Shown: piece after piece, positions 6,566 to 13,538 of the stretch
Layout: each line of letters opens with the position of its first letter
Numbering within the stretch: position 1 is the first letter of the stretch
Source: a virus
IMG/VR virus record: IMGVR_UViG_3300027797_000016
Coordinates: 41,060-105,059 of that record
Direction: 5' to 3' (one strand)
Length of the DNA stretch: 64,000 nucleotides
Position numbers and translations under genes: made by a program
Notes under the pieces: generated by a model
Database searches by the model: none
What the model saw: the letters and a program-made list of their open reading frames with translations, nothing else
Told to the model about the DNA's origin: nothing

Positions 6566-6825
6566 AATGCCTCCAAATAATCTGCGATTTCTTTAATACT
6601 TTCCAATTTTGGTTCAGTCTTTCTGGAAAGGTCAATCATTAGTCCGTCATTTTGATTTACAAAGGGTGATGTAGTTGGAGTATTTTCCTTATACCATTCA
6701 TCATTTCTTTTTTCTCTTGTGAAGTTTGTCCAAAGAAGTCTTGTTTTGTATTTTAGATTCAAATAATCTGCGATTTCTTTAATACTTTCCAATTTTGGTT
6801 CAGTCTTTCTGGAAAGGTCAGTCAT
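6562..6825 (-). CDS. 87-aa protein with duplicated 20-residue end segments
   Basis: The same segment, DLSRKTEPKLESIKEIADYL, occurs near the N-terminus and again near the C-terminus. It is encoded by an exact 61-bp repeat 186 bp apart and in frame. The linker between holds YKTRLLWTNFTREKRND. The gene probably arose by in-frame duplication of its own start. Function unknown. Confidence 0.6.
   Translation of the reverse strand: MTDLSRKTEPKLESIKEIADYLNLKYKTRLLWTNFTREKRNDEWYKENTPTTSPFVNQNDGLMIDLSRKTEPKLESIKEIADYLEAL
6574..6634. repeat. 61-bp exact direct repeat, copy 1
   Basis: Identical to 6760-6820, 186 bp away, both copies inside one reading frame and read in the same phase. Exact identity, including third codon positions, points to a recent duplication. 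Confidence 0.95.
6760..6820. repeat. 61-bp exact direct repeat, copy 2
   Basis: Partner of 6574-6634. It lies at the 5' end of the gene 6562-6825. Confidence 0.95.
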
Positions 6826-7040
6826 TCCAGTTCCTCAATCATATCATAATAACCATCATTTACTATATACCAGAAGTTCACAGCAACTGTTTTCTTATCC
6901 TTACTATAAGACCAATAAGTATTTCTCACAGAATAATAACCAGTATAAGTCTCTAACTTCTCGTAAGGAGTAAAAACCCAATGTTTCCAACTATTACAAG
7001 TCAGTTTCATACGATAAAAGTAGTAAGATAAACTATTCAT
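6822..7040 (-). CDS. 72-aa aromatic-rich hypothetical protein
   Basis: Rich in Tyr and Trp (SWKHWVFTPYEKLETYTGYY, NFWYIVNDGYYD) with a beta pattern. From residue 11 (MKLTCNSWKHW) it resembles the protein at 7243-7488 in layout, so it may belong to the same small family. ATG overlaps the upstream stop. Confidence 0.6.
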   Translation of the reverse strand: MNSLSYYFYRMKLTCNSWKHWVFTPYEKLETYTGYYSVRNTYWSYSKDKKTVAVNFWYIVNDGYYDMIEELE

Positions 7041-7246
7041 AATGCCTCCAATTCATTAGCAAGGTCATAAAGCACCCGAGCATCAACTACCATATCTTCT
7101 ACACCTTCTTCTTCACAACACTGATAGTATTGAAACTCATTCACAATCTCACGAATAACAGCAGCAAGAGAAAGTTCTTCGTGATGTGTACTGTCCACCC
7201 ACTTATCTTCCCAAGCACGATAAATTCTTTTTGCCCTTTCAGTCAT
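7037..7246 (-). CDS. MTxRA-family small helical protein (paralogue 1)
   Basis: Start at the ATG at 7246 (MTERAKRIYRAWED), overlapping the upstream stop. Residues 28-69 read AVIREIVNEFQYYQCCEEEG...VVDARVLYDLANELEAL, nearly identical to 8453-8680 at protein and DNA level. Member of a tandem family sharing MTxRAxxI, then AIREIV, then ANELE. All helical. Function unknown; the family's expansion suggests a role under diversifying or dosage selection. Confidence 0.7.
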   Translation of the reverse strand: MTERAKRIYRAWEDKWVDSTHHEELSLAAVIREIVNEFQYYQCCEEEGVEDMVVDARVLYDLANELEAL

Positions 7247-7488
7247 AGTGCCTCCTCCAAATCTTTCGGGCAAATAAACGGAACATAAAATTTAGGATTT
7301 TCTGCCCAAGTATAAGAAAGTGATTTATTATTCATCTTATACCAAGAAGCATTCAAAATCCACCAAAACTGAACCTGTGGATATTCTGAATGAGAAGGAA
7401 AGTATATCCCCTCTACATTACTACAAAATTCTTTTGGTTGTCTTATCAAAGTTTTCCAGTAATCAAAAATGAGTTTAGTTAGTTTCAT
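7243..7488 (-). CDS. 81-aa aromatic-rich hypothetical protein
   Basis: MKLTKLIFDYWKTLIRQPKEF... with alternating aromatic beta segments (VQFWWILNASWYKMNNKSLSY). Resembles the layout of 13531-13809, 13996-14259 and 11775-12032, all starting MK-L-L/I and containing a beta-rich core. Probably a second small paralogous family. Confidence 0.6.
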   Translation of the reverse strand: MKLTKLIFDYWKTLIRQPKEFCSNVEGIYFPSHSEYPQVQFWWILNASWYKMNNKSLSYTWAENPKFYVPFICPKDLEEAL

Positions 7489-7646
7489 TTCTGGTTCTCC
7501 TGAAGTTCAAGTTCTTCAATCATACTTTCACTCCAAGTAATACCATCAAAATCTTCAGGACATCCCATCCAATTCCTTGCTTCTTCTTCGGTTTCAAAAT
7601 CAAGAAACCCAATATTGGTTTCAACAATTTTTACTGTGTAAGTCAT
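7485..7646 (-). CDS. 53-aa hypothetical protein behind promoter module 3
   Basis: Start at the ATG at 7646 (MTYTVKIVETNIGFLDF), because the frame upstream of it is promoter DNA. Short beta-alpha protein with EEEARNWMG typical of small cyanophage proteins. First gene of a run that continues to 7243 and beyond by ATGA overlaps. Confidence 0.65.
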   Translation of the reverse strand: MTYTVKIVETNIGFLDFETEEEARNWMGCPEDFDGITWSESMIEELELQENQK

Positions 7647-7667
7647 CAGGTCTTTGTGTATGAATGT

Positions 7668-7725
7668 ATTATACGACAAAGGGCACTCGGTTTCAAGTGC
7701 CCTTGTGACGGTTTCTCAAGTGTCC
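7668..7725 (-). promoter_or_regulatory. Repeated early promoter module 3
   Basis: Box (7704-7725) ending in ACCGTCACA, then a dyad AAGGGCACT...AGTGCCCTT with TTGAAA (7691-7696), a 17-bp spacer and TATAAT (7668-7673). The best sigma70-like member of the family. The box overlaps the last codons (EDT, stop) of the upstream gene. Confidence 0.8.
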
Positions 7726-7916
7726 TCCAGTTCATCAAGTTCATCGGCAATCTCAAGAATATCCTTTGATTTTACCATATAAGTTCCATCTTCCCAACTC
7801 TCATAATCACTTACAATCTCACGAAGAACATTAATAAGAGAAGATATCTCATTCCTTTTTGAGAACTTTGGTTCCCGTAAGAATGTTTCCAAGATTTTTT
7901 GTGCCCTTTTAGTCAT
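7716..7916 (-). CDS. MTxRA-family small helical protein (paralogue 2)
   Basis: MTKRAQKILETFL..., then VLREIVSDYESW and ILEIADELDELEDT. It matches the family pattern seen at 7037-7246 but is well diverged. Its last residues and stop lie in promoter module 3. Confidence 0.65.
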   Translation of the reverse strand: MTKRAQKILETFLREPKFSKRNEISSLINVLREIVSDYESWEDGTYMVKSKDILEIADELDELEDT

Positions 7917-8119
7917 TTCAGTTTCTCCTGAAGTTTTAGATAATCATAAGAAATCTTACATTTCTGTGGTTGTTCCATACATAACACAATACCTTGATTT
8001 TTTCCATCTACCACACCATCATCAAAACCAAAACGAACACCTATAAGAAATACAACAGCAGAGGTTGCGAGAACGGCAATACAAATTATTCCAGATAAAA
8101 CAGCATTATCATCACTCAT
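7913..8119 (-). CDS. Small single-pass membrane protein
   Basis: 68 residues. Residues 7-30 (AVLSGIICIAVLATSAVVFLIG) form one membrane helix; the rest is polar and ends KLQEKLK. Coupled to its neighbours. Function unknown. Confidence 0.65.
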   Translation of the reverse strand: MSDDNAVLSGIICIAVLATSAVVFLIGVRFGFDDGVVDGKNQGIVLCMEQPQKCKISYDYLKLQEKLK

Positions 8120-8265
8120 TTCAGTTCCTCCACCCGAACTTTTACAATACCATTAGACAAATCATCTGTATTATTATCTTCATCATAAACAGAGACTTCT
8201 ACATTATCATTAGCAAGATTGAGAACTTCTTTGATATATTCTGTGAGTTGTTTGTTTTTAGTCAT
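8116..8265 (-). CDS. 49-aa hypothetical protein
   Basis: MTKNKQLTEYIKEVLNLANDN... followed by an acidic beta-strand part. ATG overlaps the stop of 8262-8456 and its stop overlaps the next start. Function unknown. Confidence 0.6.
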   Translation of the reverse strand: MTKNKQLTEYIKEVLNLANDNVEVSVYDEDNNTDDLSNGIVKVRVEELK

Positions 8266-8456
8266 TCCAGTTCCTCCACAGCATTAGCAATTTTGTTGAA
8301 GTCATCAGCAGTCAACCAAGCAAGTCCATAATCATCATACACAAAACTATCAGCAACAGCACGAATAGCAGCAGCAACTCCATCCTTTGGAAAGTTGTAA
8401 GTATCCTCTGCTTCGTATGCTCTCATAATCTTTTTTGCTCGTTCTTGATTAGTCAT
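8262..8456 (-). CDS. MTxRA-family small helical protein (paralogue 3)
   Basis: MTNQERAKKIMRAYEAEDTYN, then AAAIRAVADSFVYDDYG and FNKIANAVEELE. Same three-block layout as 8453-8680. Coupled by ATGA to both neighbours. Confidence 0.65.
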   Translation of the reverse strand: MTNQERAKKIMRAYEAEDTYNFPKDGVAAAIRAVADSFVYDDYGLAWLTADDFNKIANAVEELE

Positions 8457-8680
8457 AATGCCTCCAATTCATTAGCAAGTTCATATAAAACTCTCGCATC
8501 AACTACCATATCTTCTACACCTTCCTCTTCACAACACTGGTAATACTGAAACTCATTCACAATCTCACGAATAGCAGCAGCAAGAGCATCATTATTAAGT
8601 TTTTGAATAATAAAATCTTGTCTTTTATCTGCGAAAGTGAGATAAAATGCTTCCATAATCCTTTGTGCTCGTTCAGTCAT
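8453..8680 (-). CDS. MTxRA-family small helical protein (paralogue 4)
   Basis: MTERAQRIMEAFYLTFADK, then AAAIREIVNEFQYYQCCEEEG and ARVLYELANELEAL. The C-terminal half is nearly identical to 7037-7246 at the DNA level (8457-8587 against 7040-7170). That points to recent duplication or gene conversion between the two. Confidence 0.7.
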   Translation of the reverse strand: MTERAQRIMEAFYLTFADKRQDFIIQKLNNDALAAAIREIVNEFQYYQCCEEEGVEDMVVDARVLYELANELEAL

Positions 8681-8886
8681 AATGCCTCCACATTATCAGC
8701 AAGTTCGTTGATATCTTCCATAATTTTATGGACTATTTCCCATTCAGCATACTGCATATAGGAAAGCACTACTTCAATAACAACCTCACGAATAGAAGAT
8801 GCTAATGCTTCTTTCATATCATCTGTTGGTTCTACAATCAATTCTGATTTGAATGTTTCCCAGATTTGGTATGCGGTGTTAGTCAT
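8677..8886 (-). CDS. MTxRA-like small helical protein (paralogue 5)
   Basis: Start at the ATG at 8886 (MTNTAYQIWETFKSEL), because the frame upstream is promoter module 4. Contains SSIREVVIEVVLSY and NELADNVEAL, so it is a distant member of the family. First gene of its transcription unit. Confidence 0.65.
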   Translation of the reverse strand: MTNTAYQIWETFKSELIVEPTDDMKEALASSIREVVIEVVLSYMQYAEWEIVHKIMEDINELADNVEAL

Positions 8887-8907
8887 CAGGTTTCTGTGTA
8901 TGAGAGT

Positions 8908-8964
8908 ATTATAAGGCATCTGGTGCCCCTGTGGAGGGCTCTTGTGACGGTTCTTCAAGTGTCC
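8908..8964 (-). promoter_or_regulatory. Repeated early promoter module 4
   Basis: Box (8943-8964) and CAGATGCCTTATAATA (-10 at 8908-8913) as in the others. No TTGAAC-like hexamer at 17 bp, as in modules 2 and 5. The box codes the last codons (KDT, stop) of the upstream gene. Confidence 0.65.
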
Positions 8965-9140
8965 TTATGATTAGTCATTCCATTCACATTTTCAATATTT
9001 TCCTTTACAAGTTCAATAAGAATATCTGATGCCCCTTTACATATGAGAGTTTCCCAATGACCAACTACAAGTTCATTATTTACAAGGTTTAGAAGGTCAA
9101 GAGCAAAGGAAATTGCTCTTTCCTGTTGTTCGTCAGTCAT
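8955..9140 (-). CDS. 61-aa helical hypothetical protein
   Basis: Start at the ATG at 9140 (MTDEQQERAISFALDLL), overlapping the upstream stop by ATGA. Contains ERAISF and ASDILIELVKEN, weakly like the MTxRA family. Ends NHKDT inside promoter module 4. Confidence 0.6.
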   Translation of the reverse strand: MTDEQQERAISFALDLLNLVNNELVVGHWETLICKGASDILIELVKENIENVNGMTNHKDT

Positions 9141-9544
9141 TTCTTCCAATCCTCATATTTAATCTTTTTACATTCAGTCCTATCTTTGAGTGTTAATACA
9201 CCTCCACAACTGCTTATCACTGGATTTTTACTGGTTTTATCAAGAACTTCAATATTTCCATTTGAATATTGAGCGATATATTTTCCACCGTCCCATTCAG
9301 GAAGTTCTAAATCATTGGGATTAGTAATCCATCCAATACCCCACCAATTAAATCCTTCATTATACACAACCATTAAAACACCTCCACTTTTCACTAGAAT
9401 AGAATGAGGATTTTCATTCAACCATTCTTGAATATATGGGTGATTTACAAGTTCTTCTGTGGTATCAAAGTCAAATTCCGAAGGATTGTCACCATCAACA
9501 AATCCAGGAATTCTTTGTCTAAAATGGTTTTTTGGTTTAGTCAT
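9137..9544 (-). CDS. 135-aa hypothetical protein
   Basis: Start at the ATG at 9544 (MTKPKNHFRQRIPGF), which has a good GGAGG Shine-Dalgarno 9 bases upstream. Beta-rich with many Trp and Gly (YNEGFNWWGIGWITNP). No domain recognised. Confidence 0.65.
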   Translation of the reverse strand: MTKPKNHFRQRIPGFVDGDNPSEFDFDTTEELVNHPYIQEWLNENPHSILVKSGGVLMVVYNEGFNWWGIGWITNPNDLELPEWDGGKYIAQYSNGNIEVLDKTSKNPVISSCGGVLTLKDRTECKKIKYEDWKK

Positions 9545-9722
9545 TTTTCGTTCCTCCATAATAATGTTGTGCGTTGAGTGTTCTCCACATTACAATCTGC
9601 TCAAAACATTCTCCAAGAGAACGGCAAACAAAACTATCTTCATCTATTCCATCTGGTCCATCCCAGATTGTTGCCGTGTATCCTTTGGTTGGATGTGGGG
9701 TATAAGTGATTTCAATTCTCAT
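9537..9722 (-). CDS. 61-aa hypothetical protein
   Basis: MRIEITYTPHPTKGYTATIWDGPDG, then a helix SLGECFEQIVMWRTL. Beta-hairpin plus helix layout. Its end contains the Shine-Dalgarno of the next gene. Function unknown. Confidence 0.6.
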   Translation of the reverse strand: MRIEITYTPHPTKGYTATIWDGPDGIDEDSFVCRSLGECFEQIVMWRTLNAQHYYGGTKND

Positions 9723-9886
9723 TCTTCATCCTCATCATCAGCACGACTTACACCAGAGTGAGTCATTTGGTAATTATAAACACCACGAACATCCCACATC
9801 ATATTTTTTAGTAGTTTTTCTGCTTCCTCATAAGTATCAGCAGCAATTACAACTTCACCAGAATATTTGAAGTGGTAGTCAGTCAT
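9719..9886 (-). CDS. 55-aa hypothetical protein
   Basis: Start at the ATG at 9886 (MTDYHFKYSGEVVIAADTYEEAEKLL), with GAGG 8 bases upstream located over the preceding stop. The strand-helix segment ADTYEEAEKLL is a common small-protein fold in phages. Acidic tail DDEDEE. Confidence 0.6.
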   Translation of the reverse strand: MTDYHFKYSGEVVIAADTYEEAEKLLKNMMWDVRGVYNYQMTHSGVSRADDEDEE

Positions 9887-9896
9887 TTCAGTTTCC

Positions 9897-10226
9897 TCAA
9901 AATTTCTCTTCAATTTCTTGTTTTGTTGCTACCTCTACACTAGGATAACTCACATCCTCATAATCACCAAAGTCAAAATCCATAATCAGTTTTGAGGCAA
10001 CATTATCACACAGATAATCCGCAAAAATGTTAGGGTCAAGTTCTCCGTCATCTGTAAGCATATCATCATTCTTATGCTTTTCGGGGTCAAACCTCATATA
10101 AAAAGTTACTTTATAACCTTTTAGATTTTTTAGATTATCTTTGTGTTTTTCTTGTTCCTTATGTTTTTGGATTTGAAGTTCAAGTTCGTCGATTTGGTCT
10201 TCTGTCAGTTGAGAAAGGTCAATCAT
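9897..10226 (-). CDS. 109-aa hypothetical protein behind promoter module 5
   Basis: N-terminal charged helix (LTEDQIDELELQIQKHKEQEKHKDN), then beta strands (YKVTFYMRFDPEKH) and an acidic region. First gene behind the module at 10249-10305. Function unknown. Confidence 0.65.
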   Translation of the reverse strand: MIDLSQLTEDQIDELELQIQKHKEQEKHKDNLKNLKGYKVTFYMRFDPEKHKNDDMLTDDGELDPNIFADYLCDNVASKLIMDFDFGDYEDVSYPSVEVATKQEIEEKF

Positions 10227-10248
10227 CGGTTTGGTTGCTTATGAGACT

Positions 10249-10305
10249 ATTATAAGGCATCTGGTGGGATTTTGGGAAGTCCTTGTGCCAGCTCATCAGG
10301 TGTCC
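10249..10305 (-). promoter_or_regulatory. Repeated early promoter module 5
   Basis: Box variant (10284-10305, GGACACCTGATGAGCTGGCA) and CAGATGCCTTATAATAG (-10 at 10249-10254) without a good -35. The stop codon of the upstream gene (TAA) lies inside the TATAAT. Confidence 0.6.
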
Positions 10306-10543
10306 TTGTTTCTTCTATTTTAGTTTCACTCAATCTTCCTATATTATAACCAGAATAAAAACTCGCATATATCCATTTTCTCATCAGGTCTTCACGGGTC
10401 TTTGGGTCTTCAACAGCACAATCTCCATAAAAGTATTCGTTTTTGAAAGAATAGTCAGTATGATTGGAATAAAACCATTCGTTGAAGGAAGTTTCAATAT
10501 TATCAACAAACTTCCAATCTTCTATCGGGTATTTTTTAGTCAT
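10250..10543 (-). CDS. 97-aa hypothetical protein ending in a promoter
   Basis: MTKKYPIEDWKFVDNIETSFNEWFYSN..., ending ETRTPDELAQGLPKIPPDAL. The tail is coded by the box and spacer of promoter module 5, and its stop is part of the -10. The RTPDELAQGL motif also appears in 518-1267 and 3256-3534 as coding sequence away from promoters. Confidence 0.65.
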   Translation of the reverse strand: MTKKYPIEDWKFVDNIETSFNEWFYSNHTDYSFKNEYFYGDCAVEDPKTREDLMRKWIYASFYSGYNIGRLSETKIEETRTPDELAQGLPKIPPDAL

Positions 10544-10749
10544 AAGTTTTCCCAGTCATAATCAAAAATAATTCTTTTATGTTTTATATCTGTGACGACA
10601 ATTACTTTACCCACACTATAAGGATTACTACTACATTCATCCCAGTGTTTCTTTGCTATTGATTTATCCGTTGTGCGACCAGAGTAATTTGCATCACCCA
10701 TACCATCAGCAGTTGTTCCAGCAAACAAAAGATACCAAGTTTCAGTCAT
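10540..10749 (-). CDS. 69-aa hypothetical protein
   Basis: MTETWYLLFAGTTADGMGDANYSGRTTDKS..., beta-alpha-beta layout, ends FDYDWENL. It resembles a small protein type common in T4-like cyanophages; function unknown. Coupled to its neighbours. Confidence 0.6.
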   Translation of the reverse strand: MTETWYLLFAGTTADGMGDANYSGRTTDKSIAKKHWDECSSNPYSVGKVIVVTDIKHKRIIFDYDWENL

Positions 10750-11153
10750 TCAAACAACCTCTCATTTACTTCACGAATACAAGCATTATAACCAACAGAA
10801 TACTCTGGTAGTCCAACACCTTTTTTATATTCGGGAATATTCTCCCTAATCAAACGCAGCACTCTAATAGTCATATCGTCTATATCAACTCTCTCATCAA
10901 GGTTAGGTTTTAGCAATTCCCAGAGTTTATCATAAAAACTTTCAGGTTCTATGATGCGTTGATACTTCACACCCATAATGGTTGCGGTATCTCCTTCTAT
11001 GAGAACTGTTGAGATGTCTATTTCTTTAGTCATTTGTGATTTTAGATAAGGGCAATAGTCAGGTTCAAAACAAGCACTTTGAAAACTGGCACTTGTTTCT
11101 ACATCATCAGGAGCATAACACCAACCGCAGTCCAAGTATTTACAGGAATTCAT
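10746..11153 (-). CDS. 135-aa hypothetical protein with Cys-rich N-terminus
   Basis: Start at the ATG at 11153 (MNSCKYLDCGWCYAPDD), overlapping the upstream TGA. Cysteines at positions 4, 9, 12 and then SACFEPDYCPYL could bind a metal. The C-terminal two thirds resemble other small cyanophage proteins (FYDKLWELLKPNLDERVDIDD). Function unknown. Confidence 0.6.
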   Translation of the reverse strand: MNSCKYLDCGWCYAPDDVETSASFQSACFEPDYCPYLKSQMTKEIDISTVLIEGDTATIMGVKYQRIIEPESFYDKLWELLKPNLDERVDIDDMTIRVLRLIRENIPEYKKGVGLPEYSVGYNACIREVNERLFE

Positions 11154-11335
11154 AGTTTTACGGGTTGTTGTAGGTCTTGTGTCCAAAGTTGTTTATATGT
11201 AATCCACCTTTCTACACCAGTTTCCTGTTGTGCCGTCCAGTGATTCCCATACTCATCAACCGCATCCAAATAATGAATACCTGTCTTGGGGCAGATTACT
11301 CTGGATACTTGTGTGAATTTTAGTCGTTCAGTCAT
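11150..11335 (-). CDS. 61-aa hypothetical protein
   Basis: MTERLKFTQVSRVICPKTGIHYLDAVDEYGNHWTAQQ... a small beta-barrel-like pattern. Stop overlaps the next start by ATGA. Function unknown. Confidence 0.6.
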   Translation of the reverse strand: MTERLKFTQVSRVICPKTGIHYLDAVDEYGNHWTAQQETGVERWITYKQLWTQDLQQPVKL

Positions 11336-11601
11336 AATTTTTCAAGTTCCATAATAACAGATTGAAGGTCTCTAACACCTATAACCCAGTCATCCTCTAC
11401 ATCATCTTCAATCTCATATACATTCTTGAATTGATTGATGAGTTCTTTGAGTAATTCGGCAACAGATTTATTATATTGAGAACATTCATATGCAATACCG
11501 TAAATATAAGTATCTCTTCCGGTTTCTGGATGATTATAATTCTCTGGATGGTTCGGGTTGTGAAGATAAATCGCACCCGTTAGTTTTTCAGTTTCAATCA
11601 T
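11332..11601 (-). CDS. 89-aa hypothetical protein
   Basis: N-terminal His/Asn-rich segment (YLHNPNHPENYNHPETGRD), then helices with ELLKELINQF and VIGVRDLQSVIMELEKL. The C-terminal part follows the MTxRA-family pattern and could be a fusion to it. Confidence 0.6.
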   Translation of the reverse strand: MIETEKLTGAIYLHNPNHPENYNHPETGRDTYIYGIAYECSQYNKSVAELLKELINQFKNVYEIEDDVEDDWVIGVRDLQSVIMELEKL

Positions 11602-11610
11602 TTTAGTTCC

Positions 11611-11778
11611 TCAAATATAAGTATTACAAAAACTACGATGTCCTTTTACCCATTCAACTGCCTTTTCAATATTCCCATCACACATATAAAGACCTTTCAA
11701 ACACTCCAAATACCCAGCACCAGTTTTTTCACGAACTTCTGGAACTAACTTTTTATAATATTGTATTTTTTCAGTCAT
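11611..11778 (-). CDS. EF-Ts N-terminal (UBA-like) domain mimic
   Basis: 55 residues, essentially one domain: [20 protein letters not shown] followed by [17 protein letters not shown]. This follows the N-terminal domain of elongation factor Ts (VKELREKTGAGMMDCKKAL...GDIEKAIEWLR) closely. In EF-Ts that domain contacts EF-Tu; the core and dimerisation domains are absent here. The ATG overlaps the upstream stop by ATGA. It may bind host EF-Tu or another UBA partner, or compete with EF-Ts; that is inference. Confidence 0.75.
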   Translation of the reverse strand: MTEKIQYYKKLVPEVREKTGAGYLECLKGLYMCDGNIEKAVEWVKGHRSFCNTYI

Positions 11779-12032
11779 TCCCCCCACCCCTCAAAGTATT
11801 CCGCAAAAAATGCAAATCCTAACCCGAATTTATATTGTTGCATATTTACACTAAAAAGAGAAGAACCGAAGAAAGAAAGCAAGATGTTAAACCCCCCAGA
11901 AGAATGAACTATACCACCAGGAGTATCATAATACACCCAAAGAAATGAACGATTTTTGAGAATACCAAACTGCCAAGTGTGGGAGGTTTCACCATTATCC
12001 CAAACTTTTTTATCGTGCTGGAAGAGTTTCAT
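11775..12032 (-). CDS. 85-aa aromatic beta-rich protein behind promoter module 6
   Basis: Start at the ATG at 12032 ([20 protein letters not shown]). Beta-rich with [33 protein letters not shown], like 13531-13809 and 13996-14259, which share the layout (MK-L, strands, SLFG). Probably a small paralogous family. First gene of its transcription unit. Confidence 0.65.
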   Translation of the reverse strand: MKLFQHDKKVWDNGETSHTWQFGILKNRSFLWVYYDTPGGIVHSSGGFNILLSFFGSSLFSVNMQQYKFGLGFAFFAEYFEGWGE

Positions 12033-12053
12033 CAGGTCTTTGTGTATGAGGTC

Positions 12054-12110
12054 ATTATACGACAAGGGCACTCGGTTTCAAGTGCCCTTGTTCCAGTTTC
12101 TCAAGTGTCC
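12054..12110 (-). promoter_or_regulatory. Repeated early promoter module 6
   Basis: Box (12089-12110), dyad AAGGGCACT...AGTGCCCTT with TTGAAA (12076-12081), a 16-bp spacer and TATAAT (12054-12059). Almost identical to module 3, including the leader before the start codon. Confidence 0.75.
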
Positions 12111-12129
12111 TCAGTTTCTACCAAATACC

Positions 12130-13053
12130 TTATACAACACTATTAATCCAGTTACGATCTGGTTGTAAACTCTCTTGATTTCTCAGCATAGTGCCCTTAA
12201 ATCCATCCATCACCCAAACACTTCTACCATCATCCCAAGCATTTTGTAATCCAGCAACATTAGACCACAAAGGCCAAGCATGATCGGTATCAAGTATTTG
12301 TGGTCCTTTAAATCCAGATAGTTTTGTTGGACCAGATGGAGCAATCCAATCAGCATCAATATTAGTTAACCAATCTTGTGTCCTACCCTTTGATGGTTTC
12401 ATTCCAGTAGCATAAGATGCTCCAACTGGTTTATCAGTATAACCTTTCACCCACTCAATCACTTTACCCTGAAACCATTTTACAGATTCACGATTTAACT
12501 CATTACCAACTTCATATATCACATTATCATACTTTTCAAGTCGTGATGTAACCTCTTTTACATGAGCACGTTGATACTTATTCCACGGACCTCTACTATG
12601 AACTTGTGAAGGATCTTTTGGTCCATTTTTTATACCATTAAAGGGATGTAACCTCCAAGAATCACCACCCTTTGGAAAATATGGAACAATAGCACCCTCA
12701 AACAAACAAACACCCACAGTAATACCAAGTTCATCTGCTGCTTTGACTGCTCTCTCCAGAGCATCATAGTATCCACGATTTAACCTCCCACTTTTATCTT
12801 TTCTCCACGGCACATCATCAATCTTCACAACTCCTGGTGTATTACTTCCCCAAGGAGAAGCAGCAAAGTTTGCTCCTCCTGTCTCTATAGTCCACAGACG
12901 AGTAAAGTTTCCAGTAATCTTATTCATACCAATAAGTTCACCATTTATAGCCTGAACCGTATTCCAAGTATGATTACCTGCCAATTGTTCTTTCTTTCCG
13001 TCAATATAAAAGTTATTACGTTTAATTGTAATCCCAGTTATATTGTCTTCCAT
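12130..13053 (-). CDS. Putative GH5-like (clan A) glycoside hydrolase
   Basis: 307 residues with the course of a TIM-barrel glycosidase: early strands (NFTRLWTIETGG), LGITVGVCLFEGA, and at strand 4 the signature YDNVIYEVGNELN, where Glu185 would be the acid/base. At the expected strand 7 (SVWVMDGFKG) there is Asp283 instead of the usual nucleophile Glu, so activity is uncertain. No signal peptide. It lies at the border of late and early genes with an AAATAAATA late-type sequence upstream. It could degrade host surface polysaccharide or be a lysis or virion component. Confidence 0.75.
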   Translation of the reverse strand: MEDNITGITIKRNNFYIDGKKEQLAGNHTWNTVQAINGELIGMNKITGNFTRLWTIETGGANFAASPWGSNTPGVVKIDDVPWRKDKSGRLNRGYYDALERAVKAADELGITVGVCLFEGAIVPYFPKGGDSWRLHPFNGIKNGPKDPSQVHSRGPWNKYQRAHVKEVTSRLEKYDNVIYEVGNELNRESVKWFQGKVIEWVKGYTDKPVGASYATGMKPSKGRTQDWLTNIDADWIAPSGPTKLSGFKGPQILDTDHAWPLWSNVAGLQNAWDDGRSVWVMDGFKGTMLRNQESLQPDRNWINSVV

Positions 13054-13107
13054 TTTATTCCCATTACTGATATCTTGTATTTATTTGATCATCAGTATCC
13101 TCATCAA

Positions 13108-13392
13108 TCATTGAGGTGTCTCTGTTACTGGGGGTGGAGGGGTTAATGGTGGTAGTATAACAGGTTCTGGTGCTGGTAGTTGTAGTGGTTGTGGTTGTGG
13201 TTGTGGTTGTGCTTCTACAACTGGTTTTTGTGTTTTTACTTCTTCCAGTTGTTTCTCAAGTTGAATAATCTTCTCCTCAAGTATTGGTGAAGGAATATTT
13301 GTAGAACCTTCAGCAAGTTTATAACCAGCAACACTCACACCAAAGATACTTGAGAGTGCTGCAACAATAGAAACAGTCTTAGTGAAACTCAT
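13108..13392 (-). CDS. Single-pass membrane protein with coiled coil and Pro/Gln-rich tail
   Basis: Residues 5-28 (TVSIVAALSSIFGVSVAGYKLA) form a membrane helix or signal. Residues 37-54 (ILEEKIIQLEKQLEEVK) form a coiled coil, followed by a QPQPQPQP and PPLTPPPP tail. The layout recalls a spanin or other periplasm-spanning protein, and it sits next to the glycosidase gene, but no lipobox or spanin partner is seen. Confidence 0.65.
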   Translation of the reverse strand: MSFTKTVSIVAALSSIFGVSVAGYKLAEGSTNIPSPILEEKIIQLEKQLEEVKTQKPVVEAQPQPQPQPLQLPAPEPVILPPLTPPPPVTETPQ

Positions 13393-13394
13393 AA

Positions 13395-13538
13395 TCAGTC
13401 AGCAAGTCCTACGATGGGTTTAATGTTCATAAAGTCGTTATACAGCAACCTGGCGAATATAATGTGGGGTTTCTGTCTAGTTTCAATTGCTGAACTGGTT
13501 GCGACTGCCCACAGTATATTCAGTTCTTTTTCAGTCAT
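13395..13538 (-). CDS. 47-aa hypothetical protein
   Basis: MTEKELNILWAVATSSAIETRQKPH... helical. Overlaps the stop of 13531-13809 and ends three bases before the next start. Function unknown. Confidence 0.55.
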   Translation of the reverse strand: MTEKELNILWAVATSSAIETRQKPHIIFARLLYNDFMNIKPIVGLAD

